DNA of 16,687 nt, from contig DRJJ01000233.1 of assembly GCA_011052255.1 (NCBI GenBank), forward strand, positions 1 through 16,687. The letters run 5' to 3'. Under the pieces are notes generated by a model, which was not told the origin of the DNA, searched no databases, and saw nothing but the letters and a program-made list of their open reading frames with translations. Within the stretch, counting starts at the first letter, position 1, and every line of letters begins with the position of its first letter. This document shows, piece after piece, positions 1 to 7,292 of this stretch. Source of the stretch: Gammaproteobacteria bacterium. GTDB taxonomy: Bacteria > Pseudomonadota > Gammaproteobacteria > DRJJ01. A program made the position numbers and the translations under genes.

Positions 1-951
1 TCTGTAGCGCTGGCGTATGGCATAAACTGGCCGCTATCATTTTTACTACCCGTTTTCACATCGGTATTCCTTGCTTTACCTTTACCGGCACCGTCTATTC
101 GTCAGGGGCTGACCAATATGATGCAAACGCTGTTAGCATTTGTTATTGGCATCGTTTTTAACCTTGTTTTTCTGCCATATCCGTTAGTCTATATTCCAAT
201 GCTCGGGCTTATGCTATTTAATATTTATTACTATATGAATCGGGGGGGATCATTCTGGCTGGTACTGATGCTACTGCTCGCGGTGCTGATCGTCCCGATG
301 ATGGGTACAGTGAACGAAGCATTGGCTCTGGGCTTTGCTGAGGGTTTTGTTTTATCCGGCATTATTACGGTATTGATGATATGGCTGGCTTACGGTTTGT
401 TCCCTGTTCTTGATGAGGTCAAGTCACGGCCAAAAAAAACGCGATTCCAGCCAGGCTATTCACGCCCGGCAGCCTTATTGGCGATTAAAAGCACCGCGGC
501 AGTATTGCCTATCGCTTTATTCTTTATATCATTTAATCTTACCGGGCAACTACTGGTTATGGTGAATGCGGCTATTTTCTCGCTATCACCTGATGTGGTT
601 AAAGGCAGGCAGGCTGGCGTGAAAGCGGTAGTAACCACACTGGCTGGTGGGGCTGCTGCGTGGATATTTTACTATGTGTTGATTGTGGTGCCGGAATTTT
701 ACTTTCTTGTTGCTCTAATGCTTTTAACTACAATGTTATTTGCAATGCTTATTTTCTCTGGCAGACCCAGGGCCAGCTATTATGGTTCGGCGTTTGTTGC
801 ACTGGTTATACTGGTTAATAGCAGCCTGTCTGCCGGTTCTGATTTTAGTGCTAATTTTTTCTGGCGTGTTATTTTTATTACACTGGCTACAGTATATGTC
901 GTCGTAGCACTTAGAATGCTTGAGCACTTCTGGCCAAACAAGGTGAGGTAG
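1..951 (+). CDS. DUF2955/FUSC-like integral membrane protein, 5' end outside the window
   Basis: The reading frame is open from base 1, so the Met codon at 118 is internal and the true start is upstream of the window. About 316 residues are visible. They are very hydrophobic: a first block of about four to five membrane segments, a basic hydrophilic linker (KSRPKKTR, about residues 141-148 of the visible part), then a second block of similar make-up. This two-block layout is typical of FUSC/AaeB-like proteins, and the sequence resembles the DUF2955 family, which usually works with an HlyD-type periplasmic adaptor in export of small aromatic or toxic compounds. Substrate and partner are not visible; a partner gene might lie just before the window. 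The gene ends 4 bases before the lipoprotein gene, suggesting one transcript. Family assignment is from recall of the pattern, not from a search. Confidence 0.75.
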   Translation, partial: SVALAYGINWPLSFLLPVFTSVFLALPLPAPSIRQGLTNMMQTLLAFVIGIVFNLVFLPYPLVYIPMLGLMLFNIYYYMNRGGSFWLVLMLLLAVLIVPMMGTVNEALALGFAEGFVLSGIITVLMIWLAYGLFPVLDEVKSRPKKTRFQPGYSRPAALLAIKSTAAVLPIALFFISFNLTGQLLVMVNAAIFSLSPDVVKGRQAGVKAVVTTLAGGAAAWIFYYVLIVVPEFYFLVALMLLTTMLFAMLIFSGRPRASYYGSAFVALVILVNSSLSAGSDFSANFFWRVIFITLATVYVVVALRMLEHFWPNKVR

Positions 952-955
952 TAAT

Positions 956-1222
956 ATGATCAACTCTGTATTTTCTTACGGTCGTTACCGGGTTGTATTT
1001 TCCGGCTTATTGCTACTTTTATCTGCCTGTAGTTCAAGTGATGTGAAGCATGGCAAGCAACTAACAGTCTGTCCGGCCGAGCGTATTCAGGTGTGCACTC
1101 GTGAATACAGGCCTGTATGTGGTGCTCATGTACAAGGGAGAGACAGGACCTACTCAACCGGTTGTGTGGCTTGCTCTAACCCTGAAGTAACAAGCTATCG
1201 GGAGGGCATCTGTAAAAAATGA
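956..1222 (+). CDS. small lipoprotein with Kazal-like (protease-inhibitor type) domain
   Basis: An 88-residue protein with a hydrophobic signal (about residues 13-24) and a lipobox LLSAC, so Cys25 is the expected lipidated residue; SSSD follows it, with no Asp at +2, consistent with outer-membrane sorting. The mature part has six further cysteines (C39, C47, C55, C70, C73, C86), enough for three disulfides. The segment YRPVCG followed by TYSTGCVAC and YREGIC matches the Kazal fold signature (PVCG, then T-Y-x-x-x-C, then a final G-x-C). Kazal domains inhibit serine proteases by a canonical loop near the second or third cysteine; whether this one does is inference. A purine-rich AGGTGAGG lies just before the ATG and overlaps the end of the preceding gene, supporting the start and translational coupling. 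Confidence 0.8.
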   Translation: MINSVFSYGRYRVVFSGLLLLLSACSSSDVKHGKQLTVCPAERIQVCTREYRPVCGAHVQGRDRTYSTGCVACSNPEVTSYREGICKK

Positions 1223-1423
1223 TGCGTACATTCTGTGCCGGTTGCATTGAGTAAACAGGTGATGATAAAGCAGTTAATTATAGATACAGAAGCATTAATA
1301 ATATCAAACCATAGTTAATATGTGCGATATATGACTGCTATGAAGTACAAGCGTCTGTTTTGGTATCTATTTATAATATGAGTCTATTCTGTTAGTCTTG
1401 CAATGTTATTAGCTCATCCCGAG

Positions 1424-1457
1424 CAACAGTGGGCCACACTTTGTGTGGCAGCTGTTG
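1424..1457 (+). other. interrupted hairpin upstream of the 1535 gene
   Basis: Outer arms CAACAG (1424-1429) and CTGTTG (1452-1457) flank an inner stem GCCACAC (1433-1439) / GTGTGGC (1443-1449) with a TTT loop. Three bases on the left and two on the right form a small internal loop. No T-run follows, so it does not look like a simple terminator. It could be an RNA leader element or an operator. Confidence 0.55.
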
Positions 1458-1465
1458 ATAATTTA

Positions 1466-1485
1466 GATAAAAGTGATCTTTTATC
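1466..1485 (+). other. 8-bp perfect hairpin in the 5' leader of the 1535 gene
   Basis: GATAAAAG (1466-1473) pairs perfectly with CTTTTATC (1478-1485) around a TGAT loop. It sits 9 bases after the hairpin at 1424-1457 and about 50 bases before the ATG at 1535. Function is unknown. An RNA stability or regulatory stem is plausible, since the following gene encodes a secreted protein with a good ribosome site. Confidence 0.5.
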
Positions 1486-1534
1486 AGAGTGTGTCGGTTA
1501 ATTCCTTCCAACGATTAAATACAGGAGTGTTAAC

Positions 1535-2017
1535 ATGAAAACAAATCACAAATTTATCGGGTTGCTAATGTCATGCGCGCTCTTGCTGGGGTCAGCATCC
1601 TTTGCCTGGGCAGAGGGTGACAAAGAAGAACGTGATGCTATTGATTTTGATAAAGAACCTGTAACAGCAACTCTGGATCTTAAAAACAAGTCATTAGCAC
1701 TGATTCTTGGTGGAACCCGGGGGGGCGGCACACTGAATTACCAGGGAAAGACATACAAATTTAAAATGAAAGGGTTTTCAGTAGGTGGCCTGGGTTACGT
1801 CAGCATTGACGCTGTTGGTAAAGTCTATCGTCTTAAAAAACTTGAAGATTTCAATGGCCGTTATAATGCCGGCCAGGTAGGTGCTACTGTAGGCAAAGGT
1901 AAAGGTGGCGGAACATTAGAAAACGCAAATGGTGTCATTATTAAACTTAGCCAGAAATCTACCGGTTTGGCATTAAGTATGAGTCTTTCCAGTGTTATTT
2001 TTGAATTTGAGAAATAG
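1535..2017 (+). CDS. secreted glycine-rich beta protein of unknown function with internal duplication
   Basis: A 160-residue protein with a clear Sec signal peptide (basic MKTNHK, hydrophobic core, cleavage expected after SFAWA near residue 26). An AGGAG lies 7-8 bases before the ATG, supporting the start. The mature part is predicted to be beta-rich, has no cysteine and shows two similar elements: GGTRGGGTLNYQGKTYKF (about residues 59-76) and VGKGKGGGTLENANGVII (about 119-136). This suggests two repeats of one glycine-loop plus beta-hairpin unit. Similar short exported proteins with a GGGTL / VYxLK / dFxGxY pattern exist in proteobacteria, but I do not know a function for them. Soluble periplasmic or loosely outer-membrane-associated location is inferred. 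The gene appears monocistronic, with its own leader and a terminator at 2026-2053. Confidence 0.75.
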   Translation: MKTNHKFIGLLMSCALLLGSASFAWAEGDKEERDAIDFDKEPVTATLDLKNKSLALILGGTRGGGTLNYQGKTYKFKMKGFSVGGLGYVSIDAVGKVYRLKKLEDFNGRYNAGQVGATVGKGKGGGTLENANGVIIKLSQKSTGLALSMSLSSVIFEFEK

Positions 2018-2025
2018 TCGTATAA

Positions 2026-2053
2026 AAAGGGCAGAGCCTGTACTTTGCCCTTT
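2026..2053. terminator. bidirectional rho-independent terminator
   Basis: AAAGGGCA (2026-2033) pairs with TGCCCTTT (2046-2053) around a 12-base loop, between the converging ends of the genes at 2017 and 2077. On the plus strand the stem is followed by TATTA. On the minus strand the stem runs into TTTTTATA, a better U-tract, so it probably serves the minus-strand gene best and the plus-strand gene secondarily. Confidence 0.75.
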
Positions 2054-2076
2054 ATTACTACCAGTAATATACCCAA

Positions 2077-3153
2077 CTACCAACCATAACCGATTTTGAT
2101 ACTATAGGTATTATCAATACGGTCTTTATCTATAGCAGGGGTATTATCAAATTCAACCTTGGCTTCCAGACTGGCGATAAAACCATGCGGTAGCAGGAAC
2201 CTTAATCCAGTCCATGTCTTGATCACAACATCCTCAATATCTTCAAGGCCCTGCAGTCCTTCGCTTCTATGGTACACCTGGGTGAAATCTGTAAAAACAT
2301 ACTTGTCAAAATTAACAGACCAGTTAAGTGCGGGGTAATCATTATTTTCCTGGCTATCAAATTCTTCATAAATCCATGAGCCACCCAGTTCGCCAGAGAG
2401 GTTAAGTTTCTTGTCATTGTAGAAAATGTAACCGATACCGCCTCCCAGTCCGGAGCGCAGGTTAAGGTCTGCGAAAGCATCACTTTCAAGCCGCACACCT
2501 GCAAAATAGTATTTCTTTTGATTAACAAAATAGTCGTATTTTCCGCTTAAAAACCATTTGTCCTTGGTGGTTATGCCTGAAGCCTTGTCTCTTTCAAGAT
2601 CAAGAAAGAATCGCAGGCGATCATTTTTTCGTCGCAGAACCAGTTCGGTGTCCATGTCGATTTCATCTGAATCGGTATTACCACGTTCATATTCTATAGC
2701 CAGATTGACCCTTCCCGAGAATTTATAGCCATCACCCGTTTGCCACGATTCAGGATTGATATGTGTGAGAGTAGCCCGTTTTACGATTCGGGTTTCATCC
2801 GTCGTGGCAGACTTGATGATAGTAGAACCATCCGAGTTTCTGATTGTGTCTGAAGAAATTATCTCATTGCTATCCAGCATGAGTTTTACGGGTTTATCAG
2901 TTTTTAGTTCACTCACTTCATCCCAGTGTATCTCCAGTGTCCCGGCGTAGGGTGTTTTGAAATGCAGAACCTGTTTTTCCTTTTTAATGACTTCGCCTGT
3001 TAGCTGGTCACCGTTTCGCATTAGTAGTACATCCGCACTGGCGGGCTGAAATACAATAACCAGTGACAGTAATACGAGGGTAGGTCGTGTAAGCTGTAAT
3101 AAAGTATTCATTGTCAGGTGGTGAAAAAACCTATTCGGGTTTTGAATTTTCAT
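2077..3153 (-). CDS. DUF481 (YdiY-like) outer-membrane beta-barrel protein
   Basis: A 358-residue protein in its longest reading. A signal peptide ends at FQPASA, about residue 40. After it comes a small periplasmic beta domain (DVLLMRNGDQLTGEVIKKEK and the following 90 residues), a repeat-like module often seen before DUF481 barrels. From about residue 145 to the end alternating strands form the DUF481 barrel, rich in aromatic and charged residues and ending in IGYGW with a terminal aromatic as expected for BAM substrates. The family includes E. coli YdiY, described as salt-inducible. A second Met at residue 15 (codon 3109-3111) gives a more ordinary signal peptide (MNTLLQLTRP...) and may be the true start; neither start has a clear ribosome site. 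The longer reading overlaps the end of the channel gene by 23 bases, so the two are likely co-transcribed. Confidence 0.85.
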   Translation of the reverse strand: MKIQNPNRFFHHLTMNTLLQLTRPTLVLLSLVIVFQPASADVLLMRNGDQLTGEVIKKEKQVLHFKTPYAGTLEIHWDEVSELKTDKPVKLMLDSNEIISSDTIRNSDGSTIIKSATTDETRIVKRATLTHINPESWQTGDGYKFSGRVNLAIEYERGNTDSDEIDMDTELVLRRKNDRLRFFLDLERDKASGITTKDKWFLSGKYDYFVNQKKYYFAGVRLESDAFADLNLRSGLGGGIGYIFYNDKKLNLSGELGGSWIYEEFDSQENNDYPALNWSVNFDKYVFTDFTQVYHRSEGLQGLEDIEDVVIKTWTGLRFLLPHGFIASLEAKVEFDNTPAIDKDRIDNTYSIKIGYGW

Positions 3154-6100
3154 ATTTTATTCTAATGTCAAGTGGTTGAGTAGTGTCCAGATGTATATCA
3201 CGCTGAGGGAATGCAAACACGATTCCTGCATCGTTGAACCGTTTGTTGATTTCACTGTGTAGTTCAGTTTTAACCGTTAAACGATAATCCAGTGAATCAA
3301 TAAAGCATCTTAGTATCAGTGTTAGTGAGTTGTCACCAAAGCCTTCAAAAGAGACGAATGGTTGAGGAGTTTCCAGGATACGTTCATTGTCTTCTGTTAT
3401 ATCCATAATTATCTTTCGGGCCAATTCTACGTTACTACCATAGGCGATTCCGATAGGAAAGATAATGCGTGTTATCTGGTCGGATAATGACCAGTTAAGC
3501 AGGCGCCCTGTTATGAACTCCTTGTTCGGAACGAGCAGCTCTTTACGGTCACGTGTCAGAATGGTGGTGGCGCGTATTTGTATTCGGGTAACGACTCCGT
3601 CGCTGTCACCAACTGTGACCACATCACCAATTCTGATAGGGCGTTCGAACAGTATAATGATGCCGCTTATGAAGTTTGCTACGATTTCCTGCAGTCCAAA
3701 CCCGATGCCTACGCTCAGCGCTGCAAACATCCACTGGACACTGGACCAGTTAACACCCAGGGTACTAAATAACAGTGCAATCGCTACGCCGACCAGGACA
3801 TAATTAGTAAGCGTTTTAATGGTATAGCGGGTGCTGGAGGTCATCGAAAATTGTTGTAGCAGTACAATCTCCAGCAGCGAGGGCAGACGCTTGGCTGCAA
3901 CAAATGCGATGATGACAATAAGTAGCGAAAGACCCATGTCAGCAAGTGTAACCGGAACGAGTTTTTCCTCATTGCCTATAACGGTTGATTGATACCATAG
4001 AGTCACCTGGTCCAGTACAGCAAAAGCGGGAAGTACAGAGGACCATATCAGCCATAAGCCCAGAATAGTTATTATGGCAAGGAAGGTGTTAAGTAGCTTG
4101 ATGCTTTCCTGATTTAACGCGGCGAGATCGATTTCGGGTTCATCTGTTAGTGTGATAGCCTCCTCACTAACAGCTTCCTTGTTATCAACTGATTCGGCAG
4201 CCTTGCGTCGTTCAAGCATCGCCTGCAAAGTCAGTTTTCGCTGACTTATGACTAACCAGCGAACTGCGATCTGGTGCAGTACAATCAGGGCCAGCACAAA
4301 CCATAGTGTGGTGACCATGCTGGCAGTAAGCGTGGTCGCAGTATTGACATAACCGGTTATTGCAAGGCCAACTAACAGTGCAGGAATGGCCTGAGACAGT
4401 ATTAGCCAGAATTTGCGCCAGCGTGCAAGCATGCTGCCTGGATGTTTTTTGAAGAGTGCGCTTAATACCCCTTTTTTGGGTTGAAAGACATAATAAAAGA
4501 AAACACTCAGGCTTAATATGGTGGCTATAAAAGCCACCCTGCCGACTCCAGCAGTGAGTTGAGTGCCGTTATATGCCATTGAAAGAGCGGTAATAGATCC
4601 AGCTGGCAGGAACGTAAGCAGCAGTCGGTCTATGTTGCGTGCCAGAATCTTCAGGCTGTTTCTCGGCCATCTAAAGTGCAATGCTGCAACCCCGTTTGGC
4701 AGGCAAAACATATGAAACGCCATCAGGTAAAGAAAGGGTGTTGAAATCCAGGTTAAGGTTGATGACAGTGTTTTGCTGAAGCCGAAGGCATCAGGCGACA
4801 AGTCCAGCTGTCTTGCAATAATATACATTAGCAAGGGCCAGGGTATGGCCAGTAAAAAAGTTAACCCTAAGGCCTTAAATGTGTTGGTGAGTTTGTCTCT
4901 GGAGGGTTTGGCTACATCCTTGCCTGTTTCTTTAAGTAAAATACGTATTCTTCTTGATTTCCAGAGAAGTAAGGCAGGTATGAGTAGCTCAAGTACGAAT
5001 AGCGGAGAATTGCCAAGACTGTTGCCGAGCAGGGTGACGATTTTCAGCCAATTATGTGGAGAGATCAGCTCTCCGATCTGTTCTGGTAACAGCTTTAATG
5101 TATCAATACCTGGCATGGGGGCACTGCGTATCCATAACAGGTTTTCGGCCAGAAATTTATCATAGTCTTTAACGACTTCAATAAGTTGCCTGTGAGCCAG
5201 ATCCAGTTCACCAAGTGTCCTTAAGTAAGTTTTGCCAGCGGTAATCACCTTTACAATCAAACTATGTCGCTGTTCCGCAGCCTCCGTAACATCTTTTCGT
5301 ATTGAGGCTGCTATGTCGGGTGGTAATTTGGCCATTAACTGGTCAATGTACGGCTTCATATTTTGCAGCTTGCTTAATTCTTCATTATTGAGTATCAGGC
5401 TGAGGTTGGTATCGGAAATGGTTTGTTCAATTCTTTTGAGACGAGCCTGATATTTCTCTTTTTTTGGTAGAGATCTACGCTGGTTCAACAGGACCTGGCC
5501 AACAGCGTGACTGACATCGATTAGTTTGATTTTCTGTTTGGCGCTGCGGAACTCATCCTGGATGCGTTTAGTTTCAGCTACAATATCAAGATCACGACTG
5601 CTGGCTTTCTCCAGGTCGGATGAGATGGACTTCAAGGTTTCAGTCAGAAGTGCATTATTCTTGGCAAGTTCCTGTATCAGTGGATGTTTACCTTCGGCCT
5701 TCAGTTGCGCAACCTCGGCTTCTGCAACAGCCTGCTCGGTTTCCGAGCGTCGCTCCTGATTAACTAGCTTATCAAGCATCGCCATACGTGTTCTTAGCCG
5801 GTCAAGTGTTTGTGATGTCCTGCGCCGTTGTGTTTTCAGTAAGGCAATGCGCATCGGTTGACTTAATAATTCCTGATCGAGCATTTTGACCTGACTGGAG
5901 ATCATGGCAGATCTTGCGGTAAGCAGCCAGTGCCGGGCTTCGGTTACCAACGGATGCTGATCTGCTGGTGCAGGAATACTGAGTTCGGAAGCAATATCCA
6001 GCTTTTGTTTTTTTGCTTCGCCCAGCTCAATAACGGCTGTCTGTGGGCGCTCTATCTGTGCTGCAATCTGTATATCGAGATCAGACAGCTTTGCTTCGAC

Positions 6101-6511
6101 AGCGGAGGCATTAGCCTTTTCTGTTAATAAAGCCTGTTCTATTTTCGCCAGAGCTGAGTTTTTTGTGACAGGTATTTTGACAGGGTTGCCTTTACTGGCT
6201 ACCTGTTCAATTTTGGCCAGTATTTTCTTTTCTTGTTCAGGTGCCTCTTTGCGCGATTTTCTATAAAGATTTGTAGCTAAATTATGTTCTCTGGTCTTGT
6301 TGATACTATCCAGTGTTTTTTCATATATTTCTTTAAGTCTTTGTTTGTTGGTTTCATCAAGTTTGTTCTGAGAATCAAGACTCTTCAGACGATTTTGAAC
6401 GACACCTTCGTTCAGGGCCTGCAGTTTGTTTTTGGCGGGGAAGGCACTATTAATCGGCACAAGAAGTAAGGTTAACAGACAGCACTGCACCAGAATATCC
6501 CGTAATTTCAT
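3131..6511 (-). CDS. large MscS-superfamily mechanosensitive channel (MscK/MscM type)
   Basis: The 1126 residues match the length of E. coli MscK and MscM (about 1110-1120). Order: a signal peptide (about 1-25, cleavage near INSAFPA), a long alpha-helical, coiled-coil-rich periplasmic region to about residue 490, a multi-spanning membrane region from about 500 to 925, then the MscS core. The pore helix and start of the beta domain are seen as ALSVGIGFGLQEIVANF (about 931-947) and ILFERPIRIGDVV (about 953-965), with the vestibule alpha/beta domain continuing to about 1110 (VPNKEFITGRLLNWS, FPQRDIHL). Such channels sit in the inner membrane and release solutes on hypo-osmotic shock. Which subtype it is (MscK, potassium-linked, or MscM/YjeP) cannot be decided here, so no symbol is given. 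The start has only a weak GGGG upstream, within a small GGGG-TTT-CCCC inverted repeat. Confidence 0.93.
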   Translation of the reverse strand: MKLRDILVQCCLLTLLLVPINSAFPAKNKLQALNEGVVQNRLKSLDSQNKLDETNKQRLKEIYEKTLDSINKTREHNLATNLYRKSRKEAPEQEKKILAKIEQVASKGNPVKIPVTKNSALAKIEQALLTEKANASAVEAKLSDLDIQIAAQIERPQTAVIELGEAKKQKLDIASELSIPAPADQHPLVTEARHWLLTARSAMISSQVKMLDQELLSQPMRIALLKTQRRRTSQTLDRLRTRMAMLDKLVNQERRSETEQAVAEAEVAQLKAEGKHPLIQELAKNNALLTETLKSISSDLEKASSRDLDIVAETKRIQDEFRSAKQKIKLIDVSHAVGQVLLNQRRSLPKKEKYQARLKRIEQTISDTNLSLILNNEELSKLQNMKPYIDQLMAKLPPDIAASIRKDVTEAAEQRHSLIVKVITAGKTYLRTLGELDLAHRQLIEVVKDYDKFLAENLLWIRSAPMPGIDTLKLLPEQIGELISPHNWLKIVTLLGNSLGNSPLFVLELLIPALLLWKSRRIRILLKETGKDVAKPSRDKLTNTFKALGLTFLLAIPWPLLMYIIARQLDLSPDAFGFSKTLSSTLTWISTPFLYLMAFHMFCLPNGVAALHFRWPRNSLKILARNIDRLLLTFLPAGSITALSMAYNGTQLTAGVGRVAFIATILSLSVFFYYVFQPKKGVLSALFKKHPGSMLARWRKFWLILSQAIPALLVGLAITGYVNTATTLTASMVTTLWFVLALIVLHQIAVRWLVISQRKLTLQAMLERRKAAESVDNKEAVSEEAITLTDEPEIDLAALNQESIKLLNTFLAIITILGLWLIWSSVLPAFAVLDQVTLWYQSTVIGNEEKLVPVTLADMGLSLLIVIIAFVAAKRLPSLLEIVLLQQFSMTSSTRYTIKTLTNYVLVGVAIALLFSTLGVNWSSVQWMFAALSVGIGFGLQEIVANFISGIIILFERPIRIGDVVTVGDSDGVVTRIQIRATTILTRDRKELLVPNKEFITGRLLNWSLSDQITRIIFPIGIAYGSNVELARKIIMDITEDNERILETPQPFVSFEGFGDNSLTLILRCFIDSLDYRLTVKTELHSEINKRFNDAGIVFAFPQRDIHLDTTQPLDIRIKYENSKPE

Positions 6512-6562
6512 TATGGGGAAACCCCTGTTTTCTAATTATAGATAGTGTGGAAATTGTACAGG

Positions 6563-6595
6563 ATTATATGACTTTATACCTGACTTTGTAGTCAA
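6563..6595 (-). promoter_or_regulatory. candidate promoter of the channel-DUF481 operon
   Basis: On the minus strand a perfect TATAAT lies at 6568-6563 and a TTGACT at 6595-6590, but the spacing is 21 bases, longer than the usual 16-18, so only the -10 is convincing. Between them AAAGTCA occurs twice with a 12-base period, and TGACT-ACAA-AGTCA forms a small inverted repeat. That arrangement suits an activator-dependent promoter, which is inference. The start codon is at 6511, giving a leader of about 45 nt. Confidence 0.35.
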
Positions 6596-6708
6596 AATAT
6601 TAAATCTAATTTTGCCCTTGATTTGAAGATACGATATCACCTGCAGCAAAAGCAAATAAATCTTGTTTCTGACTTCGATAAGGACAGATTATAACAGAGA
6701 ACAGCAGC

Positions 6709-6736
6709 TTGACGATATGTCCGGCTTGTCTAGACT
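6709..6736 (+). promoter_or_regulatory. candidate sigma-70 promoter for the EF-hand gene
   Basis: TTGACG at 6709-6714 and TAGACT at 6731-6736 are separated by 16 bases. The match is five of six and four of six to the consensus. It would give a leader of nearly 190 nt before the ATG at 6931. A second, weaker pair (TTGACG 6788-6793, TATCCG 6811-6816) lies nearer to the gene. Confidence 0.3.
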
Positions 6737-6930
6737 CACAGCATGAGAAGATATTTCTCGGTATGCAATGCACTATTCATACATGTTTTGACGGGTGCTG
6801 TGGAAACAGTTATCCGTTGCGTGGAAAAGATATGCGAATGCCTGCATAGCAGGCCAATTATAAGTTTTTGCACTGCGAGGTGGTTTGTCACGAACAGGTA
6901 CATGAATTACCTCGCCTGGAGGTTATCATT

Positions 6931-7200
6931 ATGAGCAGGATAACATTACTTATCGTTATGCTAAGTGCTATGACATCCGTTTTCTCTGCAGGTGAAATGA
7001 CTGGAAAACATGAAATGCGGTTTGACAGGTTCGATTCGAATGACAATGGCTATATTAGCCAGGCCGAGGCAAAGGACAGGCATCGTGTTTATTATTACTA
7101 TCAAAGGGCTGATATAAACTCGGATGGTCATCTGGATGAATCCGAGTTCAGTGCTTTTGAGATGGAAGTGCCCGATTATCCCGGCTCTACAGGGCGGTAA
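6931..7200 (+). CDS. small exported protein with two canonical EF-hands
   Basis: I place the start at 6931 because GGAGG stands 8 bases before this ATG and the resulting 89-residue protein begins with a normal signal peptide (MSRITLLIVMLSAMTSVFSA, cleavage about residue 20). A longer in-frame reading from 6868 would put 21 polar residues before the signal and is unlikely. Two calcium loops are complete: DSNDNGYISQAE (residues 35-46) and DINSDGHLDESE (61-72), each with Asp at position 1, Asn at 3, Asn or Asp at 5, Gly at 6 and Glu at 12. The 14-residue linker is rich in Tyr (VYYYYQR). The likely role is periplasmic calcium binding, as buffer, sensor or structural partner. No enzymatic domain is present. 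It faces an aspartic protease gene across a strong terminator. Confidence 0.85.
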   Translation: MSRITLLIVMLSAMTSVFSAGEMTGKHEMRFDRFDSNDNGYISQAEAKDRHRVYYYYQRADINSDGHLDESEFSAFEMEVPDYPGSTGR

Positions 7201-7212
7201 TTACCATAAATG

Positions 7213-7235
7213 AGGCAGTGCAATATTTACTGCCT
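7213..7235 (+). other. hairpin that competes with the main terminator stem
   Basis: AGGCAGT (7213-7219) pairs with ACTGCCT (7229-7235) around a 9-base loop. Its right arm shares GCCT (7232-7235) with the left arm of the larger stem at 7232-7273, so both cannot form fully at once. Confidence 0.5.
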
Positions 7236-7273
7236 GATGCAGGCCCTGATATAAGGTGGGGCCTGTATCAGGC
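7232..7273. terminator. strong 15-bp stem between converging genes
   Basis: The left arm 7232-7246 (GCCTGATGCAGGCCC) pairs with the right arm 7259-7273 (GGGCCTGTATCAGGC): 14 Watson-Crick pairs and one G-T pair, loop of 12. It lies between the EF-hand gene (ends 7200) and the aspartic protease gene (ends 7293, minus strand), so it can stop transcription from both sides. There is no long T-run on either strand, so efficiency from sequence alone is uncertain. Confidence 0.7.
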
Positions 7274-7292
7274 GTTAGTGTTTGTCGCGTTT

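Larger units (their letters stand above)
1223..1534. other. AT-rich intergenic leader with hairpins, no gene
   Basis: No convincing coding frame is visible in this 312-base stretch. There is no clear terminator right after the Kazal lipoprotein gene. A TATAAT hexamer stands at 1372-1377 but has no good -35 partner at 16-18 bases, so it is only a weak promoter candidate. If transcription started near 1384 the RNA leader before the 1535 gene would be about 150 nt and would contain the two hairpins listed separately at 1424-1457 and 1466-1485. Confidence 0.5.
6512..6930. other. divergent intergenic region, no gene seen
   Basis: This 419-base stretch separates the divergent channel gene and the EF-hand gene. 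It holds candidate promoters for both directions (listed separately). A 63-codon frame at 6743-6934 has no ribosome site, no family resemblance and an unusual cysteine/arginine-rich composition, so I do not call it. Directly before the channel gene the minus strand carries a repeated AAAGTCA (12-base period, within 6569-6589), which could be an operator. Confidence 0.5.

Noticed and set aside
6868..6930. N-terminal extension of the EF-hand protein
   Set aside because: Would place 21 polar residues before a good signal peptide, and GGAGG is placed for the ATG at 6931.
6743..6934. 63-codon plus-strand frame before the EF-hand gene
   Set aside because: No ribosome site, odd composition, and it runs over the EF-hand gene's own ribosome site.
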